64,000 bases of DNA, from positions 186,001 through 250,000 of the forward strand of contig NZ_CP081862.1 of assembly GCF_019797765.1 (NCBI RefSeq), read 5' to 3'. The stretch comes from Cellulomonas sp. C5510. Its GTDB lineage: Bacteria > Actinomycetota > Actinomycetes > Actinomycetales > Cellulomonadaceae. Shown piece by piece: positions 8,801 to 16,206 of this stretch (the stretch's first letter is position 1; the number at the start of each line of letters is the position of its first letter). Position numbers and translations under genes: made by a program. The notes beneath the pieces were generated by a model. The model was given only the letters and a program-made list of their open reading frames with translations, was not told the DNA's origin and searched no databases.

Positions 8801-11759
8801 GGACCGCACGGTCCGCCTCGCGCTGAGCGCCCGGCGCACCAGCGACGCCGCGGTCAGCCGCCCGTGGCAGTACGTGCTCGAGGACACCACGCCGGAGTTC
8901 TGGGACGCGGTGGACCTGGTGGGGCTGGAGGCGCTGTCCGGGGTGACCGCCGCCGACGGGCCGGGCTACACCGCCGCGGTCGAGTACCGGGTGGACGGCG
9001 CGTGGACGCCCGCGGTCACGTCGGAGCTGGCCGCAGGGTCCGCCGCGGCCTCCCCGGCGCTCCCCGCGGGCGCGGGTGACCTGCCGGACGGCGTGGACCC
9101 GTCGGCGGTGACCGGCATCCGCGTCACGTTCACCGCCCCCGAGGGCCGGTGGTTCGCCAACCGCGTCGTGGGTGGGTTCGAGGGGCCGACCGCGCTCGTG
9201 ACGCTCGCGCCCCGCAGCACCCTGCGCAGCACCGGCGCGGAGGTCCCGGCGGGCACGGTGACGAACGTGCTCACGGGCTCCGTCCGGAGCGAGCACACGC
9301 CGTCGCCGGTGGTGCTGGACCCGGTCACCGCGCCGTACACCGTCACCGACGGCACCCCGGACGCGACCGTCACCAAGTCGCCGGTCACCACGACCACCGG
9401 CCCGGGCGCGGTCATCCCGTTCACGCTGACCGCCACCAGCACGGGCACCGCCCCGCTGGTCGACCCGGTGCTGACGGACGTGCTGCCGGCCGACGCCGAC
9501 GGGGCCCTGCTTGTGCACGACGAGCGGGCGTACGGCTCCACGAGCGTGCAGGTCACGCCCGCGACCGCGGCCGCCGCGTCCGCCACGCCGACGGTGACGG
9601 TCGACGGCACGGAGCTGCGCGTCACGTTCCCGCCCGGCACCCGCCTGCTGCCGGGGGAGCGCGTGCTCGTGACCGTGCCGCTCGCCGTCCGGCCGGGCGT
9701 CGCCGCGGGCACGACGCTCACCAACGGGTTCGTGCTCACCGCGGCGGACGACCTGCGGCGGGAGGCGACCGCCACCGTCGAGGTCGTCGCGATGGCCACC
9801 TACCTGCGCGTCAAGGACGTGGCGGAGGACGTCGCCCCCGGCGGGCAGCCCACGGGCGTCGTGAGCACCGTCGGCGGCGAGTGCGTGGACGACGGCGGGT
9901 TCTACCGCAACCCCTGCCTGGTGCGGACGGCGCCCGGCGGGACGGAGACGTGGCGGATGCGGGTGACCAACACCGGCAACCTGCCCACGGCCGCGATCTC
10001 GCTGGTGGACGTGCTGCCGCACGCCGGTGACACGGGGACGTCGCGCTCGCAGAGCGGGTCGTCCCGCGGCAGCGTCTGGGCGACGGAGTACCTGGGTGAC
10101 CTCCAGGTGGACGGCGTCCCCGCCGCCGGGACCACCGCGGTGTCGTACCTGCTCGACGGGCGCACGTGCCGGTTCACGGGTGACCCTCGTTCCGCCGACC
10201 CCGCCGGCGACGGGTGCGCCGCCGACGTCTGGACGCCCGCCGACGAGGTCGACGACCTCGGTGCGGTGCGCGGGCTGCGGGTGGACGTCGACCTGGCCGC
10301 GCAGCCGCTCCAGCCCGGCGAGACCGTCACGGTGACGTTCCGCACCCGGTCCGCGACCGGCTACGACCGGGCCGCCGCCGACGTGGACGCGCCCGCGTGG
10401 AACACGATGGTGGTCAGCACGGCGAGCATCGCCGCGACCGGCCTGGTGCACGAGACGCTCGAGCCCAACCGGGCCGGCGTCGCCGTCGACCGCACCTACG
10501 CGCTCGGCGACCTCGTGTGGGTGGACCGGGACCGCGACGGCCGGCAGGGCGCGGACGAGCCCGGGGTCCCGGGCGTGGCCGTCCAGGTGGTCCCGGTCGG
10601 GTCGGACGACCCGGTCGCGACGACCGTCACCGGCCCGGACGGCCGCTGGCACGTCGACCTGCTGCCGGCCGGGGAGTACCGGGTGCGGTTCGTGCTGGAC
10701 GACGCCACCGCCGCGCGGTACGCCTTCACGCGGTCGCTCGTGGGGGACGCGGCCGACGACTCGGACGCGGGCGCCGACGGCTGGACGCAGGTGGTCCGGC
10801 TCGGCGCGGACGCACCGCGTGTGCGGCCGGTGGTCCCCGCCGACGGGCTCACGGCCGACTACGTCGACCCGACCGTGGACGCGGGCCTCGTCGAGCGCAC
10901 CGTCCGGGTCGGGGACCTCGTCTGGGTCGACACCGACGGCGACGGCGTGCAGGACCCGGGCGAGCCCGGCATCCCGGGGGTGGTGCTGCGGCTGACCGGC
11001 CCGGACGGGGCCGACGTGCTGGACGCGTTCGGCCGGCCCGTGCGGCCGGTGACCACCGACGCGGACGGGCGGTACGTGTTCGAGGACCTGCTGCCCGGGC
11101 GGTACCGGGTGACGGTCGACCGGGTGGCGTCCGCGGACGCGCTGCGGCGGTACGCGCCGACGCTCGAGGGGGCCGGGTCCGACCGGGCGCGCGACTCCTC
11201 GACGTGGACGGCGGACTCGTCCGCCCTGACCGGCGGCCAGGAGGACCTGACGCTCGACTTCGGGTTCGTGCCCGCGGACGAGAGGCAGCTCGCGGTCCGC
11301 AAGGCGGTCGCCGACCGGTCGGCTGGCCGCATCACCTGGGAGGTGACGGTGCTGTCCGCCGGCACCCGGGACGTGCGGGACGGGTTCACGGTGAGCGACG
11401 AGCTCGAGGCCGGTCTGCGGTACGTCTCCGCGACGGGCGACGGCTTCACGTGCACCGTCGAGGGCCAGGTCGTGACCTGCCGTCACGACGGCCCGCTCGC
11501 GGCGGGTGAGACCGCCACCGTCCTGGTGGTGACGGACGTGACCACGCCCGGCACCACGGTGGGCAACACGGTGGTCGTCCAGCCGGACGACCCGCACGGC
11601 ACGGGCCTGCCGCCCGCGAGCGACTCCGCGGTGAGCGCCGCGCCTGCGAGCGAGCTGGCCCGCACCGGGTCGGACGCCGGGTGGCTGCTGCTGGGCGGGC
11701 TGGGCGCGCTGCTGCTCGGCGCGCTGCTGGTGGTGTCCCGCCGCCTGCGCCGGGAGTGA
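5883..11759 (+). CDS. Giant LAXTG-anchored surface protein with DUF11-like and SdrD_B-like domains
   Basis: A 1958-residue wall protein. The GTG start at 5883 has GAGGG upstream, and a signal peptide follows (Arg-rich, then ALGLTAVLALVAAG, cleavage near AAA). Most of the body is DUF11-like beta repeats with recurring D(V/A)..GD.VTWT, AAGTTLTN and NT-type endings. Residues about 1539-1660 and 1673-1790 are two SdrD_B-type domains; their Asp-rich loops (DRDRDGRQ and DTDGDGVQDPGEPG) resemble the calcium-binding loops of staphylococcal Sdr proteins. A final DUF11 domain precedes LARTG (residues 1925-1929), a hydrophobic helix and RRLRRE, a class E sortase signal. The protein is probably a long surface stalk or adhesin, divergent from the sigma fusion gene. 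What it binds cannot be told. Confidence 0.87.
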   Translation: MEYRRDAGRAGRAGRWSRGWSRAWALGLTAVLALVAAGAGAPAAAVATGARAAADDPRAALSVVKSVVPTEAHPGDRVTWTIDVTCESIVTMCVDAVLTDAVPAPFVVEPGGVSVQGQRTGSADVAVDGNQVRVAFRETDAGRPGARGVAAGQSLSVLVQTTLPVGTDLSWDGAAVVNTADVVATNADPASDDATVTIVVPVDPAVGVTKRWTPSDQVAGDEADLALVLGVENRSPIAATALTLTDPAAGTPAAFGPGTPLDLRGFGDWTAPDGATGLTVELVTAEGSTTVGPFAPGTPVDTGAVDLAAVTGVVLRFTGDGEASGSLPPGASGAVTLRVGQNGTADRDAVTQVPNTAAGTVATASGDASGTASAQVQLNPVTVEVTAGKTVEGRAQAQVVAGADAVVALSAANSSNTTLATLTVREPATGTDPFGTAADGRLELLGLGADGTGAGAGTDWPEGAVEAEVTFTGTGPGLPLTTTVAAPAGGSAGTVGWPQVPAGATVTGVQVEYRGTMPPGARAVLPLLVATDAGWDTTRGFPNQVAVGGTASDGTVAAERTATATLTVVPRRVVTTTAKTLTQAVGGEQVTGAVGQELVARLTGGISADTTVPVGRLVVEDVADGTAGSTLWGVAALDRLGSVAVPGGSQAEVLVRVGGAWTSLAGPTSDAAALLDLAVPAGADGVRVVYTPLAAGASLPTTGSFRPVVTLVMALTEEQAAGTVLTNSASTTGEGTGVGEGLTGSSGDVASTTPGPGETPLDIRRVDASKQWRDAAALVPVGNATAEDGDRPANRLTMRVQNVTGIPVGTLRLVDPDPQSPANAFDLVDVTRLTVTAPTGTQDLTVVLRAVDGTALRTLTSTAAVAALTRADLADVAQVEARADGTLPDGAVLTVVADTELRAVTRSGAPVLGTADGPASTTVVNTLRGDLGAGTPDDAARADTVLYPEALQPLDGALAKSVNPGTVSRYAAEDRTVRLALSARRTSDAAVSRPWQYVLEDTTPEFWDAVDLVGLEALSGVTAADGPGYTAAVEYRVDGAWTPAVTSELAAGSAAASPALPAGAGDLPDGVDPSAVTGIRVTFTAPEGRWFANRVVGGFEGPTALVTLAPRSTLRSTGAEVPAGTVTNVLTGSVRSEHTPSPVVLDPVTAPYTVTDGTPDATVTKSPVTTTTGPGAVIPFTLTATSTGTAPLVDPVLTDVLPADADGALLVHDERAYGSTSVQVTPATAAAASATPTVTVDGTELRVTFPPGTRLLPGERVLVTVPLAVRPGVAAGTTLTNGFVLTAADDLRREATATVEVVAMATYLRVKDVAEDVAPGGQPTGVVSTVGGECVDDGGFYRNPCLVRTAPGGTETWRMRVTNTGNLPTAAISLVDVLPHAGDTGTSRSQSGSSRGSVWATEYLGDLQVDGVPAAGTTAVSYLLDGRTCRFTGDPRSADPAGDGCAADVWTPADEVDDLGAVRGLRVDVDLAAQPLQPGETVTVTFRTRSATGYDRAAADVDAPAWNTMVVSTASIAATGLVHETLEPNRAGVAVDRTYALGDLVWVDRDRDGRQGADEPGVPGVAVQVVPVGSDDPVATTVTGPDGRWHVDLLPAGEYRVRFVLDDATAARYAFTRSLVGDAADDSDAGADGWTQVVRLGADAPRVRPVVPADGLTADYVDPTVDAGLVERTVRVGDLVWVDTDGDGVQDPGEPGIPGVVLRLTGPDGADVLDAFGRPVRPVTTDADGRYVFEDLLPGRYRVTVDRVASADALRRYAPTLEGAGSDRARDSSTWTADSSALTGGQEDLTLDFGFVPADERQLAVRKAVADRSAGRITWEVTVLSAGTRDVRDGFTVSDELEAGLRYVSATGDGFTCTVEGQVVTCRHDGPLAAGETATVLVVTDVTTPGTTVGNTVVVQPDDPHGTGLPPASDSAVSAAPASELARTGSDAGWLLLGGLGALLLGALLVVSRRLRRE

Positions 11760-11810
11760 CCGCGCCGGGGTCGGTCCGTCGCAGGTCGGCGGGCCGCCCC
11801 GGTCCGGGTG

Positions 11811-12041
11811 TCAGGCGTCGGCGGGAGGCGTGCCGTCGGGGCGCAGCATGACGGCCGACGCGGGGACGGGCCGGGTGTCCGGCACCGGCACCCCCCACGC
11901 GGGCCGGCCGTCGGCGTCGAACGGGAGCACCTGGGCGCGGGCGTGGCGGTTCGGGTCCCACAGCGGGTCCCCGGCCGTCTCGGGCGCCGGCGGTGGACGC
12001 GCGCGCGAACGGGCGCTGACCCGGGCGCGCGCTGCCCGGTC
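11811..12041 (-). other. Coding-like tail in frame with the preceding ATPase gene, no start codon seen
   Basis: On the minus strand, directly after the TGA of the ATPase gene and in the same frame, 76 codons stay open before a second TGA at 11811-11813. The last 60 or so have almost only G or C in third positions and read like a real protein (for example PLWDPNRHARAQVLPFDADG). I see no ATG or GTG with a ribosome site at its head; the first GTG lies well inside the segment. It could be a short gene with an unusual start, the remnant of a longer C-terminus split by a stop, or chance. The 282 bases after the giant wall protein contain nothing else I can name. Confidence 0.3.
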
Positions 12042-12509
12042 TCAGCCCTGGGCGGGGAAGACCGCCCACACGTGCTTGGAGGAGTCGGTGGTGTACCACC
12101 CGACGGACTGCGACAGCCGGCGCGCGATCAGCAGCCCGAAACCGCCGGCGCCCACCGGACGCTCGCCCGCGAGCACCGGCACCGAGTGCAGGTCCGCGTC
12201 GCACACGTCCAGCAGGTAGTCCGCGCCGTCGGTCAGCAGCGACAGGACGGTGGGCGGCAGGCCGTGCTCGAGCGCGTTCGTGGCCAGCTCGGAGGCGACG
12301 AGCACCATGTTCTCGGGCACACGGCCCAGCGAGCGCTGCGGTGCGGCGTTCCGGGTGGTGACCTCGGACAGCAGCTCGCGACGCACCCGGGACAGGTCCG
12401 TGGCCGAGTCGAGCGACCACGACCGGACCGGCGCGAAGTGGTCCGGGGGGCGCGACGCCTCGAGCCCCGCGTCCACCGGCCCGCGGGGACCGTCGCCGTG
12501 CTGCGCCAC
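12042..12509 (-). CDS. RsbW/SpoIIAB-like ATP-binding protein (anti-sigma factor type)
   Basis: A 155-residue protein of the histidine-kinase-like ATPase fold. The N box is seen as LVASELATNALEHG and the G boxes as VCDADLH and GGFGLLIARRL. Stand-alone proteins of this size in actinobacteria usually act as anti-sigma factors or serine kinases that sequester a sigma-B type factor or phosphorylate an anti-anti-sigma partner. I place the start at the GTG at 12509, which has AGGAGA 4 bases upstream, rather than the longer ATG at 12587. No STAS-domain partner or sigma-B type factor lies next to it, so the target is unknown. The coding-like segment described after its stop codon is unusual. Confidence 0.75.
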   Translation of the reverse strand: MAQHGDGPRGPVDAGLEASRPPDHFAPVRSWSLDSATDLSRVRRELLSEVTTRNAAPQRSLGRVPENMVLVASELATNALEHGLPPTVLSLLTDGADYLLDVCDADLHSVPVLAGERPVGAGGFGLLIARRLSQSVGWYTTDSSKHVWAVFPAQG

Positions 12510-12687
12510 GTCGTCTCCTGTGTGCTCGAAGGATGCCGCCTCGACGGTAGGTCCCGCGCCCGGCTGCCGCCACCGCGCGGGCGTCACCCCCGGTCGTCGG
12601 CGGGCCGCAGGGTCCAGGTGAGGAAGGTCGAGGCAGGGCTCGGGAGGTACTCCCCGAACGGCGGGCGCGGGACGAACCCCGCGCGGG

Positions 12688-13500
12688 TCACGCCTCCGGG
12701 TCGCCGACCAGCGTCGCGCTGTGGTCGGGGACGTACGTCGACAGCTCCCGCGGCGGGCGGACGTACTCCTCGGAGGCCGCCGGCCGCTCGGGCAGCACCA
12801 CCGGGTCGTGCGGCACCTCGCGGTACGGGATGGTCGACAGCAGGTGCGCGATCATGTTGAGCCGCGCGTTGCGCTTCAGGTCCGACTCCACGACGTACCA
12901 GGGGCTGGTCGGCAGGTCGGTGTGCGCGAACATCGCGTCCTTGGCCCGGGAGTACTCCTCCCAGCGCGCGATCGACTCCAGGTCCATCGGGCTGAGCTTC
13001 CACCGGCGCACCGGGTCGTTGCGCCGGGACCGGAAGCGCCGCAGCTGCTCGGCGTCCGACACCGAGAACCAGTACTTGCGCAGCAGGATGCCGTCGTCGA
13101 TGAGCATCTGCTCGAACCCGGGCGTCTGCTGCAGGAACCGCGCACGCTCCTGCGGGGTGCAGAACCCCATCACCGTCTCGACGCCGGCGCGGTTGTACCA
13201 GGACCGGTCGAACAGGACGATCTCGCCGCGCGCCGGCAGGTGCGCGATGTAGCGCTGGAAGTACCACTGGCCGCGCTCCCGCTCCGTGGGCGCGGGCAGT
13301 GCGGCGATGCGCGCGACGCGGGGGCTGAGGTACTCGGTGATGCGCTTGATGGTGCCGCCCTTGCCGGCGGCGTCGCGGCCCTCGAACACGACCACCACGC
13401 GGGCGCCGGTGGCGCGCACCCACTCCTGGAGCGTCACGAGCTCCGACTGGAGCCGGAACAGCTCCGCCTCGTACACGGCCTTGGGCACCTTCGGCGTCAT
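12688..13500 (-). CDS. ppk2: Polyphosphate kinase 2 (PPK2)
   Basis: A 270-residue cytosolic enzyme that transfers phosphate between polyphosphate and nucleoside di- or monophosphates. The Walker A loop is FEGRDAAGKGGT (residues 39-50) and the Walker B and lid segment is LFDRSWYNRAGVE. Family landmarks WYFQRY, FGFCTP-like GFCTPQ and KYWFSVSD are all present. The length fits class I PPK2, which mostly make or use ADP/GDP; the preferred nucleotide cannot be read from sequence alone. It is transcribed alone, divergent from the type VII-like effector operon, and ends 100 bases from the ATPase gene. Confidence 0.92.
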   Translation of the reverse strand: MTPKVPKAVYEAELFRLQSELVTLQEWVRATGARVVVVFEGRDAAGKGGTIKRITEYLSPRVARIAALPAPTERERGQWYFQRYIAHLPARGEIVLFDRSWYNRAGVETVMGFCTPQERARFLQQTPGFEQMLIDDGILLRKYWFSVSDAEQLRRFRSRRNDPVRRWKLSPMDLESIARWEEYSRAKDAMFAHTDLPTSPWYVVESDLKRNARLNMIAHLLSTIPYREVPHDPVVLPERPAASEEYVRPPRELSTYVPDHSATLVGDPEA

Positions 13501-13560
13501 GCCCGGACGCTACGCCGCCCCCGCGCGTGGCGGGAGGTGCGGGGAGCGCAGGCAGGGGCG

Positions 13561-13578
13561 TGCTACTTTTGAGTAGCA
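13561..13578. promoter_or_regulatory. Perfect palindrome upstream of the toxin operon
   Basis: TGCTACT and AGTAGCA (7 bases each) flank a 4-base centre, TTTG, 31 bases before the GTG of the first gene of the effector operon. The AT-rich centre stands out in very GC-rich DNA. Its shape suits a dimeric repressor such as a TetR-type protein, or a short hairpin at the transcript start. Confidence 0.5.
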
Positions 13579-13608
13579 GCCGCGCATCCCCGAGAGAGGT
13601 GGACGAGC

Positions 13609-13917
13609 GTGGCTGACGACAGCCTGTTCGAGGTCGACACGACGGAGCTGCGGCGTACCGGGAACGACGTGCTGCGCGTCGCCGACCGGGTGGCCGGGGT
13701 GGGCGCCGCCCCGGTGCTGCCCGGGCCCGAGGCGTGGTCCGCGGGACCGCTGACCTCCGCCGGGGTCCGGTTCGACGCGCGCTACCGCTACCTGCTGACG
13801 GCGCTCGCGGCCGAGGTCGACCACGCGGGCGAGCAGATCAAGGGCGCCGCGTCCGCCTACGACGAGGCCGACGCGATGGCCCGCGACCACCTCGCCGGCC
13901 TGCCGGCCCGCCCGTGA
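13609..13917 (+). CDS. EspC/WXG100-like small type VII partner protein
   Basis: A 102-residue mostly helical protein starting at GTG 13609 with GAGAGAGG upstream. The layout (FEVDTTELRRTGNDVLRVADRV at the N-terminus and AAEVDHAGEQIKGAASAYDEAD in the second half) fits two antiparallel helices, as in EspC-like and WXG100 proteins that pair with effectors of type VII secretion. It overlaps the next gene by four bases (GTGA), so partner and toxin are translationally coupled. No canonical WXG triplet is obvious. No ESX core genes (EccC, EccD) occur in the window, so export would depend on machinery elsewhere. Confidence 0.65.
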   Translation: MADDSLFEVDTTELRRTGNDVLRVADRVAGVGAAPVLPGPEAWSAGPLTSAGVRFDARYRYLLTALAAEVDHAGEQIKGAASAYDEADAMARDHLAGLPARP

Positions 13918-15287
13918 TCGGCGCCGCGACGCTCGCGACGTCCGCCGACCCGCGGGCGCTCGTCCCGACCGACCCCGAGGCGCTCGACGGCTCGGCGGCG
14001 GAGGTCGACGGACGGCGGCGCGTGCTCGCGGGCGCGTCGGCGGACACCGCCGGCGCCGCGTGCGACCGCTGGCACGGCGCCGCGTCCGAGGCCTGGGCCA
14101 CGCACCGCACCCGCCTGGTCGAGGTGCTCGACACGGTCGCCGGCGCCACCGACGTCGCGGGCGGCGTCCTGCGGCAGCACGCCGCGGTGGTCCGGTGGGC
14201 GCACGCCCGCGCCGAGGTCGCCGTCGCCCTGTGGGCGCAGGGCGAGGACCTGAGCGCGGCGTGGCGCCGGCGGGCCGACGTGGCCGCCCCGGTGCTCGGC
14301 GCGCCGTCGTCCCCGTGGTTCGCCACGGGCGCGTCCCGCTGGCGGCCCCGCGTCGCCGACGTCGACCCCGGGACGTCGCACCGGGCGCTCGCCGAGCAGG
14401 TGCTCGCCTCCGCCCGTGCGGAGGTCGTCGCGTCGGAGGCCGCCGCGGCCGGCGTGCTCGACGGGCTCTCCGCAGGCGTCCCCGACGGCGGCCTCCACCC
14501 CGGCGACTTCCTGCGCGGCGTCGCCGACTGGCTGACCTCCACCGCCGGCGCGCTGTGGCGGTACGGGTCGCTGCGCGCGGTCGTCGACGGTCCCGGCTGG
14601 GCGTCGTCCTGGGCGGAGCTCGGCACCTCCACGATCGACCTCTACCACGCGGCCGGCCAGGACCCGGTCGGCACCGGCCAGGCGCTGCTCGACACCGACG
14701 GGCTCGCCCACCACCCCGGCCGGTGGTGGGGCGGCCACGCGCCGGACCTCGCGACGAGCCTGGTCACGGGCGGGTCGGCCGCCGGCGTCGCTGGTGCCGC
14801 GCGGATGGCGCGGTACCTCCAGGACATCGCCGACGGCGTGGACCGCGTCGCCGCCGGGGAGCGCTGGCTGGACGCGCTGCGGGCCGCCGGTGACGTCCGT
14901 GCGGTCACCCGCGTCGAGGGGTGGGCCGACTACCAGCGGACCTGGGCCGGACCGGAGGAGTTCCGCCTCCGGAGCGGCGACACGAGGATCTGGGCGGACG
15001 GTGTGCACATCGATCCGGACGCGGTCGTGGCGGTCGAGGCGAAGCTCGTCGAGCGGCCGGGCGCCTCGATGTGGGAGGGGAGCGTCCCGGACTTCCTCCG
15101 CGACGACCTGCTCGCGGGGTTCGACGACGAGGTGGAGCGGTACGCCGCCGTGATCCGGGGAGGCGACAACCCGGTCGAGCGGCTGCGGATCGTGACGTCG
15201 ACCCCGGAGGCGGCCGAGCACCTGCTCGCGCGCGCCCGGTCGCTGGTCGGGGAGGGCCTGGACGTGGAGGTGGTGGTGCGCCCGTGA
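13914..15287 (+). CDS. Type VII-like polymorphic toxin with restriction-endonuclease-like C-terminus
   Basis: A 457-residue protein starting at a GTG that overlaps the previous stop. Residues 1-160 are Ala-rich helices with a WHGAASEAW turn reminiscent of WXG proteins. Residues about 230-330 form a variable middle with WASSWAELGTSTIDLYHAAGQ and a Gly-rich patch. The last 115 residues look like a PD-(D/E)xK nuclease domain: Asp362 and Asp367 lie in ADGVHID, followed by E375-A-K377 in VEAKLVE, then RYAAVI and LRIVTSTPEAAEHLL, a layout seen in Tox-REase families. It is followed with 4-base overlaps by two paralogous small genes, the order expected for toxin then immunity. The nuclease activity is inferred. 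Confidence 0.68.
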   Translation: MIGAATLATSADPRALVPTDPEALDGSAAEVDGRRRVLAGASADTAGAACDRWHGAASEAWATHRTRLVEVLDTVAGATDVAGGVLRQHAAVVRWAHARAEVAVALWAQGEDLSAAWRRRADVAAPVLGAPSSPWFATGASRWRPRVADVDPGTSHRALAEQVLASARAEVVASEAAAAGVLDGLSAGVPDGGLHPGDFLRGVADWLTSTAGALWRYGSLRAVVDGPGWASSWAELGTSTIDLYHAAGQDPVGTGQALLDTDGLAHHPGRWWGGHAPDLATSLVTGGSAAGVAGAARMARYLQDIADGVDRVAAGERWLDALRAAGDVRAVTRVEGWADYQRTWAGPEEFRLRSGDTRIWADGVHIDPDAVVAVEAKLVERPGASMWEGSVPDFLRDDLLAGFDDEVERYAAVIRGGDNPVERLRIVTSTPEAAEHLLARARSLVGEGLDVEVVVRP

Positions 15288-15733
15288 GCAACCGTCTGTA
15301 CATCCGGGGGACGACCGCGGCGCCGCTGCCGGTGTCGTTCGAGGCGCTGGCGCTGGCCGCCGTCGCCCGGTGGGGGTGCGCGGCGACCGTGGTCCGCCGT
15401 CGCCCGCCGTTCCACGTGGAGGTCGAGGTGCAGGTCGACCCGCCGGGCGGGTCGGGGTTCCAGATCGACTACCTGCGGACCCGCACCGCTATCAGCACCG
15501 ACGCGCTGCCCGACCGGTGGCCGGAGGTGGCCGCGTGGGCCCGCGCCCTCGTGCCGGACGACGGGCGTCGGCTGATCGCCTTCGACGCCGCGATGACGCT
15601 GCACGTGGACCTGCTCCCGGGCATGCGCCCCGCGGACGTCGCCTCCGCGGTCGTGGACCACGGGACGCCCGGGTGGGAGGAGCGCGACCCCGAGGTCGCC
15701 GCGCTGTTCGGCCGTGACGGCCGGTCGCCGTGA
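15284..15733 (+). CDS. Candidate immunity protein, copy 1
   Basis: A 149-residue soluble protein starting at a GTG that overlaps the toxin stop by four bases. It has no family I recognise, but it is clearly homologous to the next gene: both share EVAAW, then LVPDDGR or VVPDDGR, then a D-A-A-x-T-x-H-V block and an ending PGWxERxPEVAAL. Position directly behind a toxin and tight coupling make it the expected immunity protein. An orphan role in toxin folding cannot be excluded. Confidence 0.6.
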   Translation: MSNRLYIRGTTAAPLPVSFEALALAAVARWGCAATVVRRRPPFHVEVEVQVDPPGGSGFQIDYLRTRTAISTDALPDRWPEVAAWARALVPDDGRRLIAFDAAMTLHVDLLPGMRPADVASAVVDHGTPGWEERDPEVAALFGRDGRSP

Positions 15734-16155
15734 GCAACAACCTGCTCGTCGTGTGCGAGGGGACGATTCCGCTCACCGCCGACCGGTTCGCCGAGGTGGC
15801 ACGTCGACGGTGGCCGGGCGCGCTGGTACGGCAGCTCCGACCGCCACGCGCCTCCGCGGTCGACGTCCAGGTGGTGGGCCCCGCCGGGATCTACCGGATC
15901 AGCTACTTCCGCGACCGGCGTTCCTTCTCGTGCGACGCCCTGTGGCCCGGGTGGGGCGAGGTCGCGGCGTGGCTGCGGTCGGTCGTGCCGGACGACGGCC
16001 GGCTGCTGGTCGCGGTCGACGCGGCGCTCACCATGCACGTGACCCTGACGCCCGGGATCACGGCGGCGGAGTTCGAGACCCGGATGGTGTCCCACGACGC
16101 ACCCGGCTGGGTCGAGCGGGAGCCCGAGGTCGCCGCGCTGCTCGGGTTCGCGTGA
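15730..16155 (+). CDS. Candidate immunity protein, copy 2 (paralogue)
   Basis: A 141-residue protein, GTG start overlapping the preceding stop by four bases. It is a diverged tandem duplicate of the gene before it; the best-conserved region is WGEVAAWLRSVVPDDGR followed by VDAALTMHV. Extra immunity copies beside one toxin are common in polymorphic toxin loci and often neutralise related toxins of neighbours. This copy has a different N-terminal third, with a FRDRRSFSCDA stretch, so it may recognise a different toxin variant. Confidence 0.6.
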   Translation: MSNNLLVVCEGTIPLTADRFAEVARRRWPGALVRQLRPPRASAVDVQVVGPAGIYRISYFRDRRSFSCDALWPGWGEVAAWLRSVVPDDGRLLVAVDAALTMHVTLTPGITAAEFETRMVSHDAPGWVEREPEVAALLGFA

Positions 16156-16162
16156 CCGCGGA

Positions 16163-16184
16163 GCCGCCCGCCCTCCCGGGCGGC
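16163..16184 (+). terminator. Hairpin after the immunity genes
   Basis: GCCGCCCG (16163-16170) pairs with CGGGCGGC (16177-16184) around a 6-base loop, a few bases after the last immunity stop. It lies between two convergent genes. There is no T tract, as is usual in this genome. Confidence 0.5.
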
Positions 16185-16206
16185 CCGCGTCGCGGACGGA
16201 CCGGGG

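Noticed and set aside
5229..11597. A 2122-codon minus-strand ORF opposite the giant wall protein
   Set aside because: It is the mirror frame of a GC-rich gene: His/Arg/Gly-rich without domains, and the plus strand has a signal peptide, domains and anchor.
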